Of a stretch of 64,000 bases of DNA, positions 53,263-62,394 are shown piece by piece (position 1 is the first letter of the stretch; each line of letters opens with the position of its first letter). The stretch comes from SZUA-36 sp963753105 (GTDB lineage: Bacteria; Pseudomonadota; Gammaproteobacteria; Xanthomonadales; SZUA-36). The stretch is from NCBI GenBank assembly GCA_963753105.1, contig CAVWBD010000001.1:868001-932000 (forward strand), given 5' to 3'. The notes below the pieces were generated by a model. It made no database searches. It saw only the letters and a program-made list of their open reading frames with translations, and was not told where the DNA came from. Both the position numbers and the translations under genes were made by a program.

Positions 53263-55116
53263 ATGAAAAACCCGGACATTCAGAAGCTACAAAAACTGCT
53301 GGCGACCAATGATTTGCGTGGAGCGGAAAATTTCTGCCGTAAAGCCATTCAGCGCGACCGCAAGGATTTCAAGATGATCGCCTTGCTCGGCTCTATCCTG
53401 GTCAAGACGGGACGGCTGGAAGAGGCGGAGCACCGGCTGCGCCAGGTTGTTGCCATGGCGCCCTCGTTTGCCAAGCCCTACGACGATCTCGGGGCGCTTT
53501 ATGTCCGACAGAATCAATTTCAACTGGCAGAACAAATGTTTCGCAAGGCCACTGAGCTGTTACCGGAACTGCAGTCGTCCTGGGTCGGCCTCGCGCTTTC
53601 GCTAAAGAATCAACACAAGCTGGACGAAGCGCGGGATGTCTGTGAGCGGATACTCGCCCGGCAGCCGAAAGATCTGTACACGATGCGTCTGCTGGCCCAG
53701 GTACTCGAGGAGCAGGGCCAAATGGTTGAGGCGGGCCAGTTGTTCCAGGCCGTATACGACCGCGCACCCGGTTCGGCGCAAGTGGTGGCCGATCTCGCAC
53801 GGTTCCACGCCCAGCAGTTCGCATACGCGCAGGCTATCGATCTTTACCGGCGTGCCGCCGAGCTCGAACCGGGCAACCCGTTGTACCATTTCTCACTTGG
53901 CAGGTACCTGCTCGTCGTCGGTTTCTCGAAGGAGGCGTTGGAGGCCTATGACCGGGGACTGGCGCTGAATCCCGATTCACCGCATGCCCAATCGGCGCGC
54001 CTGGATGCGTTGCGGGCGCTCGGTCGTACCGACGAGGTTGCTGCCGGATACCGGAAGCTGATCGAAAAGGGCATCGATATGGCGGCGTGTTGGTGGAGCC
54101 TCTCCAGCTTGCGCACCTACTCGTTCAGCGATGAGGATATTGATCGCATGACGGCGCTGCGGGAGTCTATGGCTGCGGACGATATCGATCGTTCCTTCAT
54201 CGACTTTGCATTGGGCAAAGCCATGGACGACCACAAGAGCTACGACAAAGCGTGGCGGTTTTATCTTGAAGGCAATACCACGCGGCGAAAATTCGTTGAA
54301 TACGACAGCGCCCGGTTCAGGTCCCGGATCGATGCGATTATCGAGGGCGTTGACGCAAACCTGCTTCAGCGGGGTCAGTTGGTGCCTCCGCAGGCGGTTA
54401 CGCCGATCTTTATCATTGGCATGCCCCGCTCGGGATCCACGCTGATTGAGCAGATACTGGCCAGCCACGATGATGTGGAGGCCACCCTGGAGCTACCCTA
54501 CATGCAGGGCCAGGGTAAGCGCTACATGTTCGCGGATCAGAACCCCCTGCCCATTGCCGATCTCGAAACGGACCAGCTTCAGGCCATCGGTGATCGGTAC
54601 CTCAAGGCAGCCGAGTTGCATCGCATCGAAGCAAAACCCTTTTTCATCGACAAGCTGCCAGACAATTTCGCCTACATTGGCCTGATCGCAATGGCCTTGC
54701 CCGGGGCAAAAATCATCGATGCCCGGCGCAATCCAATCGACACCTGCGTCGGTAATTTCCGCCAGTCATTCGGCAGGGGTAAAGAGTTTTCCTACGACCT
54801 GAATGAGCTGGCCAACCATTGTATTCAGTACCGGCGCATCATGGAGCACTGGGAACGGGTACTACCGGGAAGAATTCTGACCGTTCATTACGAATCACTC
54901 GTGGAAAACACGGAATCTGAAATCCGGAGAATGCTCAAGTATTGTGGCTTGCCCTGGCAACAGGCCTGCCTGAATTTCCACGAATCCAACCGGGAAGTCA
55001 CCACGGCCAGTGCAGAACAGGTGCGACAACCCATTTACAAGAGCGCGATGGGCTTCTGGAAGCATTATGAGCACCATCTCGATGAGTTGATCGATACGCT
55101 TACACCCATAATTTGA
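53263..55116 (+). CDS. TPR-sulfotransferase D
   Basis: 617 residues. The N-terminal 300 residues are TPRs (NPDIQKLQKLLATNDLRGAE, AEHRLRQVVAMAPSFAKPYD, ALEAYDRGLALNPDSPHAQS). A linker CWWSLSSLRTYSFSDEDID matches that of TPR-sulfotransferase B. The catalytic part has MPRSGSTLIEQILASHDD. The 3'-phosphate motif reads RRNPIDTCVGNFRQSF: the Ser found at the end of R-x-P-x-D-x-x-x-S in the other sulfotransferases here is Gly. I start at ATG 53263; the longer frame from 52999 lies inside the SDR gene. It is on the opposite strand to genes A-C. Confidence 0.9.
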   Translation: MKNPDIQKLQKLLATNDLRGAENFCRKAIQRDRKDFKMIALLGSILVKTGRLEEAEHRLRQVVAMAPSFAKPYDDLGALYVRQNQFQLAEQMFRKATELLPELQSSWVGLALSLKNQHKLDEARDVCERILARQPKDLYTMRLLAQVLEEQGQMVEAGQLFQAVYDRAPGSAQVVADLARFHAQQFAYAQAIDLYRRAAELEPGNPLYHFSLGRYLLVVGFSKEALEAYDRGLALNPDSPHAQSARLDALRALGRTDEVAAGYRKLIEKGIDMAACWWSLSSLRTYSFSDEDIDRMTALRESMAADDIDRSFIDFALGKAMDDHKSYDKAWRFYLEGNTTRRKFVEYDSARFRSRIDAIIEGVDANLLQRGQLVPPQAVTPIFIIGMPRSGSTLIEQILASHDDVEATLELPYMQGQGKRYMFADQNPLPIADLETDQLQAIGDRYLKAAELHRIEAKPFFIDKLPDNFAYIGLIAMALPGAKIIDARRNPIDTCVGNFRQSFGRGKEFSYDLNELANHCIQYRRIMEHWERVLPGRILTVHYESLVENTESEIRRMLKYCGLPWQQACLNFHESNREVTTASAEQVRQPIYKSAMGFWKHYEHHLDELIDTLTPII

Positions 55117-55131
55117 ACGACCCGGTACCTG

Positions 55132-57078
55132 TCATGACAGGACTGCCGTGTAGAACCATGCAGGGGAACTTTCAACTGTTGTGCTTCCTTTCCTGCAACA
55201 GCGGAACGAGTACATATCTCTGAATGTCTCGGGATTGTGCTTTTCATATTCATGCAAATTATCAAGATTTCTTATTCCGGGATCACCTGGATACATGGAT
55301 AAATACTCTTTCCTGAAAATGGGATTGCTGATTCTCATCGATAGAAAGCACAGGCCAAGATCATTCAGGGCAGATTTGATCCAGGGAAGCGTAACGCGTT
55401 GTTCCTGAACGTGAAAAACCAGGTCACGACACATTGACATGGAGAAAAAATCGGTCCAGTTCATAATATCCTTTAACGGATTGGCGGCGTCCATGGCCAT
55501 GATTGCCTGTCTGAACGCTCTAATCCCTTCTGGCGTTGAAGTAAACCCCTGTTCTTCAATCCATTTTCTGCATAAAACCACCGGTTGCCGGGCAGCTTCA
55601 CTGTAGAGGGCAATCTTCATGAATCCATCCGGCTTCAAACAGGTGAGAAGCCTGCTCCAACCTTCAACGGGATCTTCCATGTGATGGAGAACCCCGGAGC
55701 AGGATATCAGGTCAAATTGCTGTCCCAGGCCCTCCAGTTCCAATATGTCGGCCCGCATGAACTCAATATTATCGACACCAAGCTCAACGGCTTTATGCTT
55801 GCCATAGGCAAGACTGGGTACGCTAAGGTCTACGCCTAAAATGTGGGCCTCAGGGTAATGTACGGCCATATTCAAAGACTCATGACCCGTGCCACAGCCT
55901 GCTATCAATATCTTTCTGCCCCGCCCCTTTGCGCTCTGTTTTTCGGAAAGAACCGGAATATCAAGGTGACGCCACCGTGGATAGGGGTTTTCTTCATATT
56001 GTTTTGCCACGGAGGATGACACAGCATTTTGTTCTGGGTCAGGCGAGGACGAAATAACGGAAATGGTATCGTGATATTCCCTGGTTTTCGTGGGGACAGA
56101 GATGGTATTTCTTATGAGGCGCTTAAAAGCATCATTCTGTGAAACGGCGCTTGATGCTGCGATATCAGCCGCGCAATCGAGCTGCATTAAGTCCTTGTAG
56201 CAGGAAATGAGTGCTATCCGGGTCATCGTGCTGATGTCGGGTTCAGCCGGCAGGTCCAACTTTCCTTCCAGCGCGTCAGTCTTTGTCCGCTCTTCTTTTG
56301 TACAGCTATAAACATATTCGTTGAGATTGCAATGCTCTGCCAAAGCACAAAGAAAAGGCAGGAATGATTCTGAATCATGATCATCAAGGCGCGATATGAA
56401 GAAACGCCTGAAGAACGTCATGATGCGCTCAAGCCTCACATCCGTTGCGTGCAAGGATTTTAGTCCAAGCAATAAAAACGGTTCTGTAAGAGGCTCTGCA
56501 AGCTCCTTGATATTCACCGCTTGTGCTTGCTCTTTAAAATCACCACCCTGCGTCAATGCTGCAAATTTTATGAATACGGGATCCAGCAGTAATAAGGAAT
56601 GCCACGCGGTAGAAAATGACCCAGGGTCTATCTCAGCATTGCCCATGCATATGCTGATGGCTTTTTTTATAACAGCGGTTTCAGCGGTTGCTTTGTGAAA
56701 TTCCAGATGATCTGTCATCTGGGCAAATTTGACCTGGTAGGCGGTGTTCCCGGTATCGCTTAAGACAGCATGAGCCATTGCCAGTATGGCTTTCAGAACA
56801 TGTCCCATGATGCTGTGCAGATAGCTGAGGTTGCTATAAAAAGCGGCATTTCCAGGGCTTAAAGAACATACCCTTTCTGTTAACTGTATAGCCTGGGCTA
56901 TCTTTCCTGTGCGCGCCAGACTTCCACCAAGAATATTTAATGCCCTGACATTATCAGGGTCTTCAAGAAGAACTTTTTCGCATCTTTTCCTGGCATCCTC
57001 GAATCTGCCCTGATTGAAACTCCGCACCGCTTCATTGAGTTCGGCGATTGCATCAGTCTTCTTTGATCCTGTATCCAA
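55132..57078 (-). CDS. TPR protein with a C-terminal class I SAM methyltransferase domain
   Basis: 648 residues. TPRs occupy the first 130 residues (AVRSFNQGRFEDARKRCEKV, ALNILGGSLARTGKIAQAIQ). A middle region of about 200 residues is helical and unassigned. The methyltransferase begins after the signature YEENPYPRWRHLD near residue 363. It has motif I GRKILIAGCGTGHESLNMA, LGVDLSVPSLAYGKHKA and FDLISCSGVLHHMEDPVEGW. Its target is unknown; the shared TPR design with the sulfotransferases suggests a related acceptor. It converges on TPR-sulfotransferase D with a 15-base gap. The middle region is more AT-rich than neighbouring genes, which may hint at transfer. Confidence 0.85.
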   Translation of the reverse strand: MDTGSKKTDAIAELNEAVRSFNQGRFEDARKRCEKVLLEDPDNVRALNILGGSLARTGKIAQAIQLTERVCSLSPGNAAFYSNLSYLHSIMGHVLKAILAMAHAVLSDTGNTAYQVKFAQMTDHLEFHKATAETAVIKKAISICMGNAEIDPGSFSTAWHSLLLLDPVFIKFAALTQGGDFKEQAQAVNIKELAEPLTEPFLLLGLKSLHATDVRLERIMTFFRRFFISRLDDHDSESFLPFLCALAEHCNLNEYVYSCTKEERTKTDALEGKLDLPAEPDISTMTRIALISCYKDLMQLDCAADIAASSAVSQNDAFKRLIRNTISVPTKTREYHDTISVISSSPDPEQNAVSSSVAKQYEENPYPRWRHLDIPVLSEKQSAKGRGRKILIAGCGTGHESLNMAVHYPEAHILGVDLSVPSLAYGKHKAVELGVDNIEFMRADILELEGLGQQFDLISCSGVLHHMEDPVEGWSRLLTCLKPDGFMKIALYSEAARQPVVLCRKWIEEQGFTSTPEGIRAFRQAIMAMDAANPLKDIMNWTDFFSMSMCRDLVFHVQEQRVTLPWIKSALNDLGLCFLSMRISNPIFRKEYLSMYPGDPGIRNLDNLHEYEKHNPETFRDMYSFRCCRKGSTTVESSPAWFYTAVLS

Positions 57079-57218
57079 GCAGATATACTCTCATCCTGGG
57101 TGGGCAAAACATATTGGGCTCAAAGTTTATATCAATTCATCATACACGCTTGCAACAATTACGAAATTCAGCTTTTTTGAGATTTTGATGGCGTTCTGAA
57201 TAGAGTCCAGGCGGTTAC

Positions 57219-57755
57219 TTACCACCCCAGCAGCAGCATCAGAAAACGCAGCGCGATCAGCGCAAACAGCGGTGACAGATCGACCCCGCCGATGGGTGGA
57301 AGCAGCTTGCTGAATGGCCTGAGCACGGGTTCGGTCAACTGGTATATCAGCGGGATTAAGGGGTGGTGGGACTGGCTGGCGATCCAGCTGACGATGACCC
57401 TGGCGATAATCAGTACGAAGTAGGTCATCAACAGGGTAAACAACAGTTTTTTCAGCGCAAACAACAGCAGGAAGATCATGCTGAATTCTGCCAGGCCAAA
57501 CAGGCTGATCACCGCCAACTGGGCCATTTCCAGCAACAGCATGATAACGACCGATGCGGTATCCAGCTTGCCAATCGACGGAATGACACGTCTTAGCGGG
57601 ACGAGTACCGGGTTGGTGACCTTGATCAGGAACTGGCTCAGGGGATTGTAAAAATCAGCCCCGACCCATTGCAGCAGCAAGCGCAGCAGGATCGCGGCGA
57701 CATACAGGTCGGTAAGGGTGGTGACCAGGTAAATCAGTGCGCTGGATAGGTTCAT
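57219..57755 (-). CDS. yggT: YggT family membrane protein
   Basis: 178 residues made of two YGGT repeats. Each has one to two membrane helices and a PxLxPxRxxxP core: NPVLVPLRRVIPSIG in the first and TEPVLRPFSKLLPPIGGVDL in the second. Function unknown; linked to osmotic shock and cell division in other bacteria. It starts 2 bases after the proC stop in a yggS-proC-yggT operon. Confidence 0.93.
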   Translation of the reverse strand: MNLSSALIYLVTTLTDLYVAAILLRLLLQWVGADFYNPLSQFLIKVTNPVLVPLRRVIPSIGKLDTASVVIMLLLEMAQLAVISLFGLAEFSMIFLLLFALKKLLFTLLMTYFVLIIARVIVSWIASQSHHPLIPLIYQLTEPVLRPFSKLLPPIGGVDLSPLFALIALRFLMLLLGW

Positions 57756-57757
57756 GC

Positions 57758-58567
57758 TTATAGGCCCTGTTCCGATATCTCCTGCCCACGCTGCGTGGCG
57801 GCGGCAATGGCCGCGTCTATCAGCCCGGCAAAGTGTCTTGCCTTGAGTACGTCGATGGCAGCCTGGGTGGTTCCGTCCTTGGTCGTGACCTGCTCACGCA
57901 ACTCGATCACATCTGCATCGCTCCGGGCCGCCATGGTACACGCACCGTAGGCTGTGTGCAGGGCAAGCTTGGCCGCTACTTCAAAGGGCAAGCCCTGCCG
58001 GGTACCGGCATTTCGCAAACATTCAACAAGATAATAGAAATAAGCCGGCCCGCTGCCGGATACCGCCGTGACCGCATCGAGTTGGTTTTCCTGTTCCAGC
58101 CATACCACTTCGCCGGCGGACTCCATCAGGTTTTGTGCCAACTGGCGTTGCACAAGGTTGCAATGGACGGGGGCATAGATGCCGGTGATCCCAAGCCCGA
58201 TCAGGGCGGGTGTGTTCGGCATGGTGCGCACGATTGGCGGGTTCGCTTTCAACCGGGCCGAAATCTGGCTGGTGTGGATGCCGGCAACAATGGAGATCAC
58301 CAGTTGTGTGGATGTGATCCGTTCCCCGATCTCGTCCAGCACTTCCGGCAATACCTGTGGCTTGACCGCCAGTACGATCGCATCCATCCCCTTGATGGCA
58401 TCGAGAGAGCGCTCAAAGCAGTGTACCGGCCAGCGTTTTTGCAAGCGCCTCCTGGCTTCATCACTGGGGTCGGAGACCTGTATCAGGTCGACATCGTGGT
58501 GTGATGCATACAGACTGTTGATCAGGGCCGTGGCGATATTGCCACCACCGATAAATGCAATTCTCAT
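57758..58567 (-). CDS. proC: Pyrroline-5-carboxylate reductase
   Basis: 269 residues. The NADP-binding loop is IAFIGGGNIATALINSLYAS. VLAVKPQVLPEVLDEI and VRTMPNTPALIGLGITGIY follow. The C-terminal dimer domain holds AVSGSGPAYFYYLVECLRNA and ELREQVTTKDGTTQAAIDVL, all ProC hallmarks. It makes the last step of proline synthesis. GAGAGGA lies 8 bases before the ATG. The gap to the upstream yggS gene is 22 bases. Confidence 0.96.
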   Translation of the reverse strand: MRIAFIGGGNIATALINSLYASHHDVDLIQVSDPSDEARRRLQKRWPVHCFERSLDAIKGMDAIVLAVKPQVLPEVLDEIGERITSTQLVISIVAGIHTSQISARLKANPPIVRTMPNTPALIGLGITGIYAPVHCNLVQRQLAQNLMESAGEVVWLEQENQLDAVTAVSGSGPAYFYYLVECLRNAGTRQGLPFEVAAKLALHTAYGACTMAARSDADVIELREQVTTKDGTTQAAIDVLKARHFAGLIDAAIAAATQRGQEISEQGL

Positions 58568-58589
58568 ACCCGGTCCTCTCGAGTTGTGT

Positions 58590-59276
58590 TCATGTATGTC
58601 TTTCCCCGAGCAAGTCGGTGCCTATACGTACCATGGTGCTGCCTTCAGCGATGGCAATCTCGAGATCGGCAGACATGCCTATGGACAGGGTGTCAAGATC
58701 ATGACCAGCGTCCTTGAGTTTCTCATACAGGTCTCTGACCATGCTGAAACTGTGGTGTTGTTCCTCGGCCACGCTGGTCAGCCTGGGGATCGCCATCAAC
58801 CCCCTGAGACACAGTTCCTTAAAGCTTTGTGCAAGATCAGCCAACGCCATGATTTCACCGGGCATTGCACCGGCTTTCTGTGGTTCCTCATCGATATTGA
58901 CCTGCAGGCAGACGTTCAGCACACCGGCTGATGCGGGTCGTTGTGCGGCCAGGCGTTTCAGGATTTTGGCCCGATCCACGCTTTGCACCCATTGAAAATG
59001 CTCTGCCAGGGCGCGGGTCTTGTTGGATTGGACGGTGCCGATAAAGTGCCATTCCAGCCCCAGCTCAAGCAGTTCCTGTTGTTTTTGCAGGGCTTCCTGC
59101 AGCTGGTTTTCACCAAAGGCAGCCAGGCCCAGCTGGTTGAATGTGCGTATTCTGTCGCAGCCGTGCCTTTTGCTGACCGCGAGTATCGAGACATCTTCCG
59201 GTTTTCTGTTCGCGCCAACACAGGCGTTTTCAATCCGTTTTCGGACAATTTCAAGTCTTTCAAGTGGTGTATTCAT
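58590..59276 (-). CDS. yggS: YggS family pyridoxal phosphate homeostasis protein
   Basis: 228 residues. The PLP-binding lysine lies in VSILAVSKRHGCDRIR near residue 37. FGENQLQEALQKQ, EWHFIGTVQSNKTRAL, VCLQVNIDEEPQKAG and LSIGMSADLEIAIAEGSTMV with RIGTDLLGER at the end are all family features. YggS binds PLP and buffers B6 pools; no catalytic reaction is known. I use ATG 59276 (MNTPLERLEIVRKR); the frame open up to 59348 carries a non-homologous lead. First gene of its operon and divergent from pilT. Confidence 0.95.
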   Translation of the reverse strand: MNTPLERLEIVRKRIENACVGANRKPEDVSILAVSKRHGCDRIRTFNQLGLAAFGENQLQEALQKQQELLELGLEWHFIGTVQSNKTRALAEHFQWVQSVDRAKILKRLAAQRPASAGVLNVCLQVNIDEEPQKAGAMPGEIMALADLAQSFKELCLRGLMAIPRLTSVAEEQHHSFSMVRDLYEKLKDAGHDLDTLSIGMSADLEIAIAEGSTMVRIGTDLLGERHT

Positions 59277-59409
59277 GTTGCAGGGAGTGTATGCATTGTC
59301 TATGGTTACGGCTGTTGCAAAGAAAACCAGGGATGTGATTTCAAACATTTATCGCATATTGCGTCATAATGTATTGTAACGCCACCGGTATCCCTGCACG
59401 GAGGGTAAA

Positions 59410-60447
59410 ATGGATATTGCCGAACTGCTCGCCTTTGCGGTAAAGAACAAGGCTTCGGATCTTCACTTGTCGTCCGGTTTGCCACCCATGATACGTGTGG
59501 ATGGTGACCTGCGTCGTCTGAACCTGCCGGCGCTGGATAATCAACAGCTGACCGAGTTGCTCTACAGCACGATGAGCGACCATCAGCGGCGTGATTTCGA
59601 GGCCAACCTGGAAGTGGATTTTTCATACGCGGTGCCGGGCCTGGCCCGCTTCCGTGTCAATTGCTTCCATAATGACCGTGGCGTGGGCGGAGCTTTCCGT
59701 ACCATCCCGGTTGCCGTCTGGACGCTCGAGGACATCGGTGCGCCACCGTCATTCAAGGACATCATCAACGTGCCGCGTGGCCTGGTGCTGGTAACCGGTC
59801 CGACCGGTTCGGGTAAATCCACCACGCTGGCGGCGATGATCGATCACATCAATAACTCGGTGGCCGGTCATATCCTGACCATCGAAGACCCGATCGAATT
59901 CGTACACACTTCACGTAAATGCCTGATCAACCAGCGCGAGGTGCACCGCGACACCCACGGCTTCAACCAGGCACTGCGCTCGGCGCTGCGTGAGGACCCG
60001 GATATCATCCTGGTCGGCGAAATGCGTGATATCGAGACCATCCGCCTGGCGTTGACCGCAGCGGAAACCGGTCACCTGGTGTTTGCCACCCTGCATACCA
60101 GTTCAGCGGCCAAGACCATTGACCGTATCATCGATGTCTTCCCCGCGGGCGAAAAGTCCATGGTGCGCTCGATGTTGTCCGAATCACTGCGCGCCGTGAT
60201 CGCGCAAACCCTGATGAAACGCATCGGTGGTGGGCGTATCGCGGCTCACGAGATCATGTTGGCGACACCGGCGATCAGGAACCTGATTCGCGAGGACAAG
60301 GTCGCACAGATGTATTCGGCCATCCAGACCGGTCAGAACGTTGGTATGCATACGCTTGACCAATATCTCGAGGGCCTGGTTTCCAGGGGCATCGTTGCCC
60401 GCCAGGAAGCCGCCCGGAAGGCCGTGGACCGGAAACTGTTTATGTAG
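59410..60447 (+). CDS. pilT: Type IV pilus retraction ATPase PilT
   Basis: 345 residues, the normal length. The start MDIAELLAFAVKNKASDLHL, Walker A GPTGSGKSTTLAAMID near residue 130, the Asp box TIEDPIEFVHTSRKC, Walker B LREDPDIILVGEMRDIETIR and the His box TGHLVFATLHTSSAAKTIDR are all present. A hexameric cytoplasmic motor that depolymerises the pilus for twitching and DNA uptake. GGAGGG lies 7 bases before the ATG. No pilin or pilB gene is in the window, as is usual for pilTU. Confidence 0.97.
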   Translation: MDIAELLAFAVKNKASDLHLSSGLPPMIRVDGDLRRLNLPALDNQQLTELLYSTMSDHQRRDFEANLEVDFSYAVPGLARFRVNCFHNDRGVGGAFRTIPVAVWTLEDIGAPPSFKDIINVPRGLVLVTGPTGSGKSTTLAAMIDHINNSVAGHILTIEDPIEFVHTSRKCLINQREVHRDTHGFNQALRSALREDPDIILVGEMRDIETIRLALTAAETGHLVFATLHTSSAAKTIDRIIDVFPAGEKSMVRSMLSESLRAVIAQTLMKRIGGGRIAAHEIMLATPAIRNLIREDKVAQMYSAIQTGQNVGMHTLDQYLEGLVSRGIVARQEAARKAVDRKLFM

Positions 60448-60498
60448 AGATTTCCCCCGGCGTGTTGCACACCGGAAGAATCAATTGGAGATGCAAAA

Positions 60499-61620
60499 AT
60501 GAGTGCGGTAGAGGACTGGTTGTTAAAAGTTCACGAGGAGAAAGGTTCTGACCTTTTTGTCACGGCGGACGCACCGCCCTGTATCAAGGTCAATGGCAAG
60601 ATCCGCCCGATTTCAACCGAGGTTTTACTGGCCGACGAAGTCGCCGAGATTGTTCGTGGTGTCATGAACAAGAAGCAACTCCGGGAATTTGACGAATCGA
60701 TGGAGTGCCAGTTTGCCATCGCGCTGGGTGATGACGTGCGTTTCCGCGTCAGCGCGTTCTTCCAGCAGGCTCAGATCGGCATGGTATGCCGGCGGATCGA
60801 AACCGAGATTCCGACTTTTGAAAGTCTCGGCTTGCCGGAGCTATTGACCGACCTGTCACTTTCCAAGCGCGGCATCATCCTGTTCGTGGGCGCGACCGGC
60901 ACGGGTAAGTCCACTTCGTTGGCGGCCATGATGGGTTATCGCAACAGTCGGATGAGTGGGCACATCATCGCAATCGAAGACCCGATCGAGTATGTGCATT
61001 TCCACAAAAAGAGCCTGATCACACAGCGTGAAGTCGGTATCGACACGGATTCATTCGAGGTGGCCTTGCGCAACACGCTGCGACAGGCGCCGGACGTCAT
61101 CATGATTGGTGAGATCCGCACGCGGGAGACCATGGAACACGCCATCACCTTTGCCGAAACCGGTCACCTGGTGTTGTGTACCCTGCACGCCAACAACGCC
61201 AACCAGGCGCTTGACCGCATCCTGCATTTCTTCCCCGAGGAGGCAAAGGAACAGGTATTGCTGGATCTGTCGTTCAACATGCGTGCGATCGTTGCACAGC
61301 AACTGGTTCCCTCTGCTGATCAGACGCGCCGCTGGGCAGCGGTGGAAATTCTGCTGGCCACACCGTTGGTCCAGGAGAGAATCCGTAACGGTGAGATCAC
61401 CGAGTTGAAGAAAATCATGTCGGAGTCCAATCACCATGGCATGGTGACCTTTGACCAGTGTCTGTTCAGGATGTACAAGGAAGGGCAGATCACCTATGAC
61501 GATGCCATCCGTCACGCCGATTCAGCCAATGAAGTCCGCCTGGCCGTGAAGCTGTCCGAGGGTGGGGATGCCGATTCACTGTCGGAAAACCTGAAGGATA
61601 TCGAGGTCATGGACCTGTAG
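60499..61620 (+). CDS. pilU: PilT-dependent retraction ATPase PilU
   Basis: 373 residues. It is a PilT paralogue with VEDWLLKVHEEKGSDLFVTA at the start, Walker A GATGTGKSTSLAAMMG near residue 132, Asp box AIEDPIEYVHFHKKSL, Walker B RQAPDVIMIGEIRTRETMEH and His box TGHLVLCTLHANNANQALDR. PilU strengthens PilT-driven retraction. It follows pilT by 51 bases in the same operon, with GGAGATG upstream. Confidence 0.96.
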   Translation: MSAVEDWLLKVHEEKGSDLFVTADAPPCIKVNGKIRPISTEVLLADEVAEIVRGVMNKKQLREFDESMECQFAIALGDDVRFRVSAFFQQAQIGMVCRRIETEIPTFESLGLPELLTDLSLSKRGIILFVGATGTGKSTSLAAMMGYRNSRMSGHIIAIEDPIEYVHFHKKSLITQREVGIDTDSFEVALRNTLRQAPDVIMIGEIRTRETMEHAITFAETGHLVLCTLHANNANQALDRILHFFPEEAKEQVLLDLSFNMRAIVAQQLVPSADQTRRWAAVEILLATPLVQERIRNGEITELKKIMSESNHHGMVTFDQCLFRMYKEGQITYDDAIRHADSANEVRLAVKLSEGGDADSLSENLKDIEVMDL

Positions 61621-61698
61621 CGATAAAACCGAGTTTCAGATTCCCATACGATGGTAGTATCATCCCTGCAGGCCTTAATTGCAGGCTCACAGACGTAG

Positions 61699-62394
61699 GT
61701 GGCGAAAGTGCGAATTTTAATTATTGAAGACAATCCCGATATTGCGGCCAATCTTGGTGATTACCTGGATGAAAAGGGTCATACCGTTGATTTTGCAGGC
61801 GACGGCATCACCGGTTTACACCTTGCCATCGTCAACGATTTCGATGCCATCGTCCTCGACCTTGCCCTGCCGGGCATGGACGGTCTGGAGGTGTGTCGCA
61901 AGTTGCGCCAGGAGGCGGGCAAGAACACACCGGTTTTGATGTTGACCGCCAGGGACCGCCTCGAGGACAAGCTGGCCGGTTTTGAAACCGGGGCAGATGA
62001 CTACCTGGTCAAACCATTTGAACTGCAGGAAGTCGAAGTCCGGCTGGAGGTTCTGACCACCCGGGGTATCCGGCGGGCCAGCAAGGAAATCCAGATCGGC
62101 GATTTGCTGTTCAATGTCGACACCCTGATCGTCAGCCGCCATGGCCAGGAGATTGACCTCAACCCGATCGGTCTGAAACTGTTACGCTGCCTGATGGAAG
62201 CTTCCCCCAACGTGGTGACCCGGACCGAGCTTGAAAAAGAGGTATGGGGCGAAGAAATGCCCGACAGCGACAGCCTGAGGGTGCATATCCACTCCCTGCG
62301 TTCAGCGATCGACAAACCTTTCGGCAGCAAAATGATCCAGACCCGCCACGGCATTGGTTACCGTCTGGTGGAGTCAAATGCTATACAAACGTAG
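61699..62394 (+). CDS. Two-component response regulator, OmpR/PhoB family
   Basis: 231 residues. The receiver has the acidic pair IIEDNPDIA, the phosphoacceptor Asp in AIVLDLALPGMDGLEVC near residue 54, Thr in VLMLTARDRLEDK and Lys in DDYLVKPFELQEVE. The winged-helix DNA-binding domain has IDLNPIGLKLLRCLMEASPN and LRVHIHSLRSAIDKPF, ending GIGYRLV. Start GTG 61699. It overlaps the kinase start by 17 bases. The regulated genes are not known. Confidence 0.94.
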   Translation: MAKVRILIIEDNPDIAANLGDYLDEKGHTVDFAGDGITGLHLAIVNDFDAIVLDLALPGMDGLEVCRKLRQEAGKNTPVLMLTARDRLEDKLAGFETGADDYLVKPFELQEVEVRLEVLTTRGIRRASKEIQIGDLLFNVDTLIVSRHGQEIDLNPIGLKLLRCLMEASPNVVTRTELEKEVWGEEMPDSDSLRVHIHSLRSAIDKPFGSKMIQTRHGIGYRLVESNAIQT

